A stretch of 34,255 nucleotides of DNA, from assembly GCA_029548445.1 (NCBI GenBank), contig JAKPNJ010000316.1, positions 1 to 34,255 of the forward strand. The letters run 5' to 3'. Of the stretch, positions 7,014 through 13,677 are shown in pieces; positions within the stretch are counted from its first letter, which is position 1, and each line of letters opens with the position of its first letter. The DNA is from Bacillota bacterium. Lineage in GTDB: Bacteria; Bacillota; Clostridia; Saccharofermentanales; UBA5734. Made by a program: the position numbers and the translations under genes. The notes under the pieces were generated by a model that searched no databases, was not told the DNA's origin, and saw only the letters and a program-made list of their open reading frames with translations.

Positions 7014-7526
7014 ATGATGGAGATGTCCATGGAATTGCGGTGCGACCAGGCGGGTGCGCCGGAGAGCGAGCAGGACCGGTACGCCCTGCTGCGCCAGGTG
7101 ATCAGCCAGTACGAAGCGAAGGAAAGCAACCTGATCCAGATCCTGCACATGGGGCAGGCGATCTTCGGTTGCCTGCCGGAGGATGTCCAGCGGTTCATCG
7201 GGCAGGAAATGGACCTGCCCCTGCCCAGGGTCGCAGGGGTGGTTTCCTTCTATTCCTATTTCTCCACCCAGCCGAAGGGGCGGCATACCATCCAGGTCTG
7301 CCTGGGAACGGCCTGCTACGTCCGGGGCGGCAAGAAGGTGATGGAGGCCCTGCGGGACCATCTCGGCATCGACGTGGGGGAAACCACCGCGGACCGGCGG
7401 TTCTCCCTGGAGGTCAAGCGATGCATCGGCGCCTGCGGACTGGCACCGGCCGTGGCCATTGACGATGTCGTATACAAGCGGGTCGATCCCAACCGGCTGG
7501 CCGACATCCTCGGCCGCCACGCGTAG
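7014..7526 (+). CDS. hydC: NuoE-like [2Fe-2S] subunit of a multimeric [FeFe] hydrogenase (HydC/HndA type)
   Basis: A 170-residue thioredoxin-like ferredoxin subunit homologous to the 24-kDa subunit of complex I. It carries the canonical [2Fe-2S] ligands C96 and C101 (VCLGTACYVRGG) and C137 and C141 (RCIGACGLAP). The preceding helical region ILHMGQAIFGCLPEDVQRFI is the usual NuoE N-terminal domain. In NAD-linked hydrogenases it passes electrons next to the FMN subunit. Start 7014 follows GGGAGG with 8-nt spacing, and in-frame ATGs at 7017 and 7023 are alternatives. It is the first gene of a tight operon, 13 bp before the NuoF-like gene. Confidence 0.93.
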   Translation: MMEMSMELRCDQAGAPESEQDRYALLRQVISQYEAKESNLIQILHMGQAIFGCLPEDVQRFIGQEMDLPLPRVAGVVSFYSYFSTQPKGRHTIQVCLGTACYVRGGKKVMEALRDHLGIDVGETTADRRFSLEVKRCIGACGLAPAVAIDDVVYKRVDPNRLADILGRHA

Positions 7527-7539
7527 GGAGGGTGGAGCC

Positions 7540-10500
7540 ATGAAAGCGATCAGGGACAAGATCCGGAGCGGAGCCGACCTGGAACGGATCCGCGAGCAAT
7601 ACAACGCCCTTCGGAAGAAATACCGGAATACCATTCTCCTGTGCGCCGGGGCGGGGTGCATTTCCTGCGGATGCCACCAGGTGTACGAGTCCCTGCTGCA
7701 GGAACTGCAGGCCGCGGGCCTTTCCGAGGAGGTCCTCGTGAAGCAGACCGGCTGCATGGGGGACTGCGACGTCGGGCCGGCCATGGTGATCCAGCCCGGC
7801 GGCATCTTCTACTGCCACCTGAAGCCCGAGGATGCCCGGACCATCGTCCGCTCCCACCTGGTCGGCGGCCAGGTGGCGGAATCCCTCTGCTTCGTGGACC
7901 GCCGGACGGGGAATCGGATCCTCCACATGGAGGACATCGGCTTCTTCAACCGCCAGCAGCGCATCGTCCTGAAAAATTGCGGCAAGATCGACTTCGACAG
8001 CCTCGAGGAGGCTGTTGCCGCCGGGGGCTTCTCGGCCCTGCACAAGGCCCTGGTGGGGATGACCCCGGACCAGGTGGTGGAGGAGGTCCGGAAGTCCGGC
8101 CTCCGGGGACGGGGCGGCGGCGGATTCCCCACCGGCCTCAAGTGGTCCCTGGCCCGCCGGTCTCCCGGCGATAGAAAATACATCGTCTGCAACGCCGACG
8201 AGGGCGATCCGGGGGCGTTCATGGACCGGAGCCTGCTGGAGGGCGACCCCTACGCCCTGATCGAGGGCATGGCCATCGGCGGATACGCCATCGGCGCCGA
8301 GACCGGTTTCATCTATGTCCGGGCCGAGTATCCCCTGGCCATCGAACGGGTGACCCGGGCCATCGAGAAGTGCCGCCAGGCCGGCCTGCTCGGCAAGGGC
8401 CTCTTCGGTACGTCCTTCCGGTTCGACATCGAGGTCCGCATCGGCGCCGGCGCCTTCGTCTGCGGCGAGGAGACGGCCCTGATGAATTCCGTGGAGGGCC
8501 GCCGGGGCGAGCCACGGCAGAAGCCGCCCTTTCCGTCGGAACAGGGCCTGTTCGGGTGCCCCACGGTGATCAATAACGTGGAGACCTTCGGCAACATCCC
8601 CGCCATCCTCGGCCGCGGCGGCGAGTGGTTCGCCTCCATCGGCACCGAAGGCAGCAAGGGCACCAAGGTCTTCGCCCTGGCGGGGGACATCCACAACACC
8701 GGGATCATCGAAGTGCCCATGGGCATTACGCTGGGCGAGGTCATTTTCGACATCGGCGGCGGCATTCCCCGGGGCAAGCGGTTCAAGGTAGCCCAGACCG
8801 GCGGGCCTTCCGGCGGCTGCCTGACCCGGGAACACCTGAACACGCCCATCGACTACCAGTCCCTGGTGGAATTGGGAGCCATCATGGGATCCGGCGGCCT
8901 GATCTGCATGGATGAAGACACCTGCATGGTGGACGTGGCCCGCTTCTTCATGGAATTCGTCCAGGACGAATCCTGCGGGAAGTGCGTCGCCTGCCGCCTG
9001 GGAACCCGGCGGATGCTGGAGATCCTGGAGCGCATCACCCGGGGCGAAGGCCGGGAGGGGGATGTCGAGAAGCTGGTCGAGCTGGGCGAGTCCATCCGGG
9101 ATACGGCCCTCTGCGGGCTGGGCCAGACGGCGCCCAACCCGGTGCTGTCCACGATCAAGTATTTCCGGGAGGAGTACGACGAGCACATCCGCCACAAGTA
9201 CTGCCGGGCGGGGGTCTGCTCCGACCTGTTCCAATCACCCTGCGGCAATGCCTGCCCCGCCAGCGTTGACGTGTCGGGCTACGTCGCCCTGATCGCCGCC
9301 GGGCGTCCCCTGGACGCCTACCGGCTGATCCGTCGGGAGAATCCGTTCCCCGCCATTTGCGGCCGGGTCTGCACCCACCCGTGCGAAAGCCGGTGCCGCC
9401 GGGCCCAGCTGGACGAAGCCGTGGCCATCTGTGACCTGAAGCGCTATGCCGCCGACGAGGCCATGAAAAATCCCGTTCCCGAGCCTGAAAAAGTCCTGCC
9501 AAGGAACGGCCGTTCCGTCGCCATCGTCGGGGCCGGTCCCTCGGGGCTGACCTGCGCCTATTACCTGGGCCGGATGGGCTATGACGTGGAGGTGTACGAG
9601 ACCCAGGACGTGGCCGGCGGCATGCTGGCCTTCGGTATCCCGGAGTACCGGCTGCCCAAGGAAGTGCTGCGCCGGGAGATCGATTCCATCCGCAACGTGG
9701 GCGTCCGGATCCGGACCGGGGTGGAAGTGGGCAGGGACTTGGATTTTGCCGAACTGCGGAAGACCCATGACGCCGTGTATGTTGCCACGGGAACCCAGCG
9801 GTCCCGGCGCATCGGCATCGACGGCGAATCGTTGCCCGATGTCTACCACGGGCTGGATTTCCTGCGGGACGTGAACCTGGGGCACCCGGTGTCCGTGGAA
9901 GGCGTCGTCGCGGTCATCGGCGGCGGCAGCACCGCCATGGACGCGGCCCGGGTCGCCCTGCGCAAGGGCGCTTCGGAGGTCCATGTGCTGTATCGCCGGG
10001 GCATCGACGACATGCCGGCGGAACCCCGTGAAATCCGGGAAGCGCTGGAGGAAGGCGTCGTGATCCATGAACTGGTGGAGCCCGTCGCCCTGGTGGGGGT
10101 CGTGTCCGTCGAGAAGGTGATCTGCCAGCGGATGGCCCTGAAGGGCTTCGACCGGGAGGGCCGGCGGAAGCCGGTGAAGATCCCGGGCGAGTTCGTGGAG
10201 TTCTACGTGGACCTGGTGATTCCCGCGGTCAGCCAGTATTCGGACCTGCCCTTTGTCCGGCCGGACGAGGTGGAGCTGACGCTCTGGGGCACCTTTGTGG
10301 TGAACCCCGATTCCCAGGAAACGACGATTCCCGGCGTTTTCGCCGGCGGTGACGTGGTCCGGGGCTCCGATGTGGTCATTACCGCCATCGCCGACGGCAA
10401 GAAGGCCGCGGCGGCCATCGACCGGTACCTGGGCGGAAGCGGGACGCTCTACAAGGGGGATCCGGTGGACATCCCCAGCGTCTTCGACGAATCCGGGCAG

Positions 10501-10656
10501 ACCGAGCACGAGCGGTTCCCCCGGCGCAGCATGAACCCCGAAACGCGCCGCCGGACCTTCGAGGAGGTCGACCGGGGCTACCGCCGACTCGACGCCATGG
10601 CCGAGGCCATGCGCTGCATGCGCTGCGACGGTCGCTTCACCGCATGCCGGGAATAG
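7540..10656 (+). CDS. hydB: HydB/NuoF-like NADH-oxidising subunit fused to a GltD/NfnB-like FAD-NAD(P) oxidoreductase
   Basis: A 1038-residue fusion. Residues 30-110 are a thioredoxin-like [2Fe-2S] domain (C35, C40, C72, C76). Residues 160-440 hold the FMN/NADH-binding NuoF core (GLRGRGGGGFPTGLKW, CNADEGDPGAFMDR) and the SLBB region. The NuoF [4Fe-4S] ligands are C479, C482, C485 and C525. Where HydB normally continues into a two-cluster ferredoxin domain, this protein runs through CRAGVC (555-560) straight into a GltD-like module. That module has a cysteine-rich entry (C568, C572, C607, C611, C615, C619), an FAD loop VAIVGAGPSGLTCAYYLGRMG (660-680), an NAD(P) loop VAVIGGGSTAMDAARVAL (790-807), GVFAGGDVV and a terminal C1026/C1029/C1036 cluster. 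The start is set by GGAGGGTGGA before ATG 7540. Linking NADH, ferredoxin/H2 and NADPH is inference. Confidence 0.93.
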   Translation: MKAIRDKIRSGADLERIREQYNALRKKYRNTILLCAGAGCISCGCHQVYESLLQELQAAGLSEEVLVKQTGCMGDCDVGPAMVIQPGGIFYCHLKPEDARTIVRSHLVGGQVAESLCFVDRRTGNRILHMEDIGFFNRQQRIVLKNCGKIDFDSLEEAVAAGGFSALHKALVGMTPDQVVEEVRKSGLRGRGGGGFPTGLKWSLARRSPGDRKYIVCNADEGDPGAFMDRSLLEGDPYALIEGMAIGGYAIGAETGFIYVRAEYPLAIERVTRAIEKCRQAGLLGKGLFGTSFRFDIEVRIGAGAFVCGEETALMNSVEGRRGEPRQKPPFPSEQGLFGCPTVINNVETFGNIPAILGRGGEWFASIGTEGSKGTKVFALAGDIHNTGIIEVPMGITLGEVIFDIGGGIPRGKRFKVAQTGGPSGGCLTREHLNTPIDYQSLVELGAIMGSGGLICMDEDTCMVDVARFFMEFVQDESCGKCVACRLGTRRMLEILERITRGEGREGDVEKLVELGESIRDTALCGLGQTAPNPVLSTIKYFREEYDEHIRHKYCRAGVCSDLFQSPCGNACPASVDVSGYVALIAAGRPLDAYRLIRRENPFPAICGRVCTHPCESRCRRAQLDEAVAICDLKRYAADEAMKNPVPEPEKVLPRNGRSVAIVGAGPSGLTCAYYLGRMGYDVEVYETQDVAGGMLAFGIPEYRLPKEVLRREIDSIRNVGVRIRTGVEVGRDLDFAELRKTHDAVYVATGTQRSRRIGIDGESLPDVYHGLDFLRDVNLGHPVSVEGVVAVIGGGSTAMDAARVALRKGASEVHVLYRRGIDDMPAEPREIREALEEGVVIHELVEPVALVGVVSVEKVICQRMALKGFDREGRRKPVKIPGEFVEFYVDLVIPAVSQYSDLPFVRPDEVELTLWGTFVVNPDSQETTIPGVFAGGDVVRGSDVVITAIADGKKAAAAIDRYLGGSGTLYKGDPVDIPSVFDESGQTEHERFPRRSMNPETRRRTFEEVDRGYRRLDAMAEAMRCMRCDGRFTACRE

Positions 10657-10672
10657 GCAGGAGGGATTCGAC

Positions 10673-12508
10673 ATGGTACACCTGACCATCAACGACACCC
10701 CGGTGACCGCCCATCCGGGCGAAACCATCCTGGAGGCCGCCTCCCGCAACGGTATCCTGATCCCGACGCTCTGCCACATGGAGGGCCGCCACAAGGTCGG
10801 CGCCTGCCGGATCTGCGTGGTGGAGGTCCAGGGAATGAAGAATCTCATGGCCTCCTGCGTGACGCCGGCCACCGACGGCATGGTCGTGCGGACCAGCACG
10901 CCCCGGGTCCGGAAGGCCCGGAAGATTCTCTACGAGCTCATGCTCTCCGACCATCCGGCCGACTGCCTCCACTGCGACCGGAACGGCCGATGCGAGTTCC
11001 AGCGGCTGGGCGAGACCCTGCAGATCCGGGAGTCCCGCTTCGAGGGCCGCCGGTCCCGGGACTTCGTGGACGACTCGAGCCCCTCCATCGTCCGGGATAC
11101 GGCCAAGTGCATTCTCTGCCGGCGCTGCGTGACCGTCTGCAGCGAGATCCAGGGCGTCGGGGCCCTGTCGCCCCAAAACCGCGGATTCGCCACGGAAATC
11201 GGTCCCGGCGGATCCTTGCGCCTGGGAACCGCCGTCTGCACGAACTGCGGCCAGTGCACCGTGGTCTGCCCGGTCAACGCCCTGCACGAGGCGGATTCGA
11301 CGGAGGCGGTGTGGAAGGCCCTGTCCGATCCCCGGAAGGTCGTGGTGGTCCAGACGGCACCGGCAGTCCGGGTCGCCCTGGGCGAGGAGTTCGACCTGCC
11401 GACGGGGACCCTGGTGACCGGCAAGATGGTGACGGCCCTCCGGCAGCTGGGATTCGACCAGGTGTTCGATACGAACTTTACGGCCGACCTGACGATCCTG
11501 GAGGAGGGCTACGAGTTGTTGGGACGGATCGTGTCCCTGCTCCGGTCCAAGGGCCTGGTGGACGACAGGCAGCTGGAGACGCTGGGGCTTCCGACCCACA
11601 TGGCCGCCCACCTGCCGGACCCGGTCCTGCCCATGATCACCAGCTGCAGCCCCGGCTGGATCAAGTACGTGGAACATTTCCACGGAACCCGGCTGGGCCA
11701 CCTGTCCACCTGCAAGTCGCCCCACATGATGCTGGGCGCCCTGGCCAAGTCCTGGTTCGCCGGGAAGGCGGGGATCGACCCGAAGTCCCTGTTCGTGGTG
11801 TCGGTGATGCCCTGCACCGCGAAAAAGTACGAGATCACCCGTCCCGAGATGGAGCAGGAAGGGCTCCGGGATGTGGACGCAGTCCTGACGACCCGGGAGC
11901 TGGCCCGGATGATCCGGGAGGCCGGCATCGACTTCGCCCGGCTGCCCGACAGCGCCTTCGACTCCCCCATGGGCCTATCCACCGGGGCCGCCGACGTCTT
12001 CGGCGTCACCGGCGGCGTCATGGAAGCGGCCCTGCGTACGGTCTACGAAGTCATTACCGGGCGCACCCTGCCCTTCGCGTCCCTCCATGTCGCCCCCATC
12101 GTCGGCCTGGAACAGGTCAAGACCGCCTCCATCGTCCTGGAGAATGTCTTGCCGCAATGGTCCTTCCTGGAGGGCCTGGAAGTCCGGATTGCCGTCACCA
12201 GCGGCCTCGACGGCGCCTCCCGCCTGATGGACGGGATCGCGGACGGCACCAGCCCGTACCATTTCATCGAGGTCATGGGGTGCCCCGGCGGATGCATTTC
12301 CGGCGGCGGCCAACCCCGCTCGCCGGATCCGGATTTTCGCCAGAAGCGGCTGGAGGCCATGTACCGGGAAGACGAGGGCAAGCCCCTGCGCAAATCCCAC
12401 GACAATCCCGATATCCAGGCCCTGTACGCGGAATGGCTGGGGGAACCGGGCGGGCACCGGTCCCACCACTACCTCCACACGACGTATACGACCCGGGTTC
12501 GACGGTAG
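10673..12508 (+). CDS. hydA: [FeFe] hydrogenase catalytic subunit, HndD/HydA type (M3-like)
   Basis: A 611-residue catalytic subunit that reversibly reduces protons to H2. Iron-sulfur sites in order are [2Fe-2S] C34/C45/C48/C62, a His-ligated [4Fe-4S] (H94, C98, C101, C107) and two ferredoxin clusters (C146/149/152/156 and C189/192/195/199). The H-cluster motifs are L1 TSCSPGW (323-329), L2 MPCTAKKYE (379-387) and L3 EVMGCPGGCISGGGQP (533-548). L1 has Ser where the most common form has a second Cys. The short C-terminal tail (SHHYLHTTY) matches NAD-linked hydrogenases. The start follows AGGAGGG at 7 nt, 16 bp after hydB. Together with HydC and HydB it suggests a soluble NAD-linked, possibly bifurcating, enzyme. 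Maturation genes hydE/F/G are not in the window. Confidence 0.95.
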   Translation: MVHLTINDTPVTAHPGETILEAASRNGILIPTLCHMEGRHKVGACRICVVEVQGMKNLMASCVTPATDGMVVRTSTPRVRKARKILYELMLSDHPADCLHCDRNGRCEFQRLGETLQIRESRFEGRRSRDFVDDSSPSIVRDTAKCILCRRCVTVCSEIQGVGALSPQNRGFATEIGPGGSLRLGTAVCTNCGQCTVVCPVNALHEADSTEAVWKALSDPRKVVVVQTAPAVRVALGEEFDLPTGTLVTGKMVTALRQLGFDQVFDTNFTADLTILEEGYELLGRIVSLLRSKGLVDDRQLETLGLPTHMAAHLPDPVLPMITSCSPGWIKYVEHFHGTRLGHLSTCKSPHMMLGALAKSWFAGKAGIDPKSLFVVSVMPCTAKKYEITRPEMEQEGLRDVDAVLTTRELARMIREAGIDFARLPDSAFDSPMGLSTGAADVFGVTGGVMEAALRTVYEVITGRTLPFASLHVAPIVGLEQVKTASIVLENVLPQWSFLEGLEVRIAVTSGLDGASRLMDGIADGTSPYHFIEVMGCPGGCISGGGQPRSPDPDFRQKRLEAMYREDEGKPLRKSHDNPDIQALYAEWLGEPGGHRSHHYLHTTYTTRVRR

Positions 12509-12556
12509 AACCGGAAACCTGCTGCCCGCTTGGCCGCCTCCCTCCGGCCCCTGCTT

Positions 12557-12580
12557 CCCGCTTCCCTGCGGGTGTATAAT
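12557..12580 (+). promoter_or_regulatory. TATAAT promoter element with upstream hairpin, before the caspase-like gene
   Basis: Consensus TATAAT lies at 12575-12580, 90 bp before the caspase ATG; no good -35 is visible. Immediately upstream, CCCGC-TTCCCT-GCGGG (12557-12572) can fold and might also act as a weak end signal for the hydrogenase transcript. Nothing else is recognisable in the 12509-12670 gap. Confidence 0.45.
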
Positions 12581-12670
12581 CAATGTGCCGTAACCGCGCC
12601 ATGCGGTGCATGCGAGCCGAGACCACGGCCGAATGCCGGGACCGGCCCAGGAACATGGGAGGGTAAAACC

Positions 12671-13624
12671 ATGAAGAGGTACCGCCATCCATCCCTGTTC
12701 ATCCGTCTCCTCCTCGTCCTCCTGATTCTCGTTTCACAGGTCTGGCTCGTCTCCGCCGCCGCGCCGCCAGACGCCCGCCCGTCCGCCGAAAGCGTCCACG
12801 CCGCCTTCCTCCGTCCCGCCGCCGCCACGGATGTCCAGATCGGCTACAGGGTCACGCTCGACGCCAAGGACGTCGTCTCAAGGAGCAAACCCGCGAAGCC
12901 CCCGGCGGCCACCGCGACCGGCATCCTGGGCACCCCGTGCACCGGCCAGCGCTACGCGCTCGTCATGGGCATCAACGATTACCCGGGAAGCGCGAGCGAC
13001 CTGTCCTACTGCGTGGCCGATGCCTGGGCTGTCCGGGACGTGCTGGTCGCCTACGGGTTTCCGTCCGCAAACATCACCTTCCTGCAGGATCGCCAGGTCA
13101 CCCGCGAAGCGATCGACGCCTTCACGCAGTCCCGTACCTTTGCTGCCGAAGACGAGATCTTCGTTTTCTATAGCGGCCATGGCTCGAAAGGCCGCGCCGA
13201 CGACTACGATACGCTGAAGACCGACCAGGCGATTGTCGTGTGCAACGCGACCTATACGGGATTCGATTCTATCTGGGACGGCGAGATGAAGAGGCTCTTC
13301 TCCGCTGTCCCGACGAATCGCATCGTGTTCGCGTTCGACAGCTGCTACGCCGGGGGCATGACCGTACTCGGACGGACGGGGGGCGAGGTTGTCATGGCCT
13401 GCACCGCCAACGCCCTGTCGTATGAATCCTCCGCGTATGGCGGCGGTCACGGCGCCTTTACCTGGTTCTTCTTCTGCGAAGGGATCGCCGCCCGCAAGGC
13501 CGAGCTTTCGACCGACGACAACGACATCGTGACAATCGAAGAGGCTTTCGATTATGCGAAGCCGCTCCTCGGCAGCCAGACCCCGGTCCTGAACGACGGG
13601 CTGGAGAACGATTTCGCTCCGTAG
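12671..13624 (+). CDS. secreted caspase-like (peptidase C14, metacaspase-type) protease
   Basis: A 317-residue cysteine protease. It opens with a basic start and hydrophobic stretch LLLVLLILVSQVWLVSAA (13-30), a Sec signal peptide or membrane anchor. After a 60-residue Ala/Pro-rich linker, the caspase fold begins RYALVMGINDYPG (94-106). The catalytic dyad is H170 in FYSGHGSKG and C225 in AFDSCYAGG. Family members cut after Arg/Lys or Asp; specificity cannot be read here. The ATG at 12671 follows GGGAGGG, and the track's extra 47 N-terminal residues are untranslated leader. Arg codon use (8 CGC, 4 AGG, 3 CGT, 2 CGG by my count) differs from the CGG-dominated neighbours, hinting at separate ancestry. 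It converges on a secreted subtilase. Confidence 0.9.
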   Translation: MKRYRHPSLFIRLLLVLLILVSQVWLVSAAAPPDARPSAESVHAAFLRPAAATDVQIGYRVTLDAKDVVSRSKPAKPPAATATGILGTPCTGQRYALVMGINDYPGSASDLSYCVADAWAVRDVLVAYGFPSANITFLQDRQVTREAIDAFTQSRTFAAEDEIFVFYSGHGSKGRADDYDTLKTDQAIVVCNATYTGFDSIWDGEMKRLFSAVPTNRIVFAFDSCYAGGMTVLGRTGGEVVMACTANALSYESSAYGGGHGAFTWFFFCEGIAARKAELSTDDNDIVTIEEAFDYAKPLLGSQTPVLNDGLENDFAP

Positions 13625-13677
13625 GCTGCCGCCGTCCCGACAGGAACGAAGGCCGCGCCCTGCCGCCCGTCCGCTCC

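Noticed and set aside
9235-10899. 554-residue minus-strand ORF opposite hydB
   Set aside because: It is antisense to the well-supported GltD-like module and has no motifs of its own.
12509-12670. Coding extension of the caspase gene to 12530
   Set aside because: There is no signal peptide at that start. The region contains a TATAAT, and the ATG at 12671 has a proper ribosome-binding site and signal sequence.
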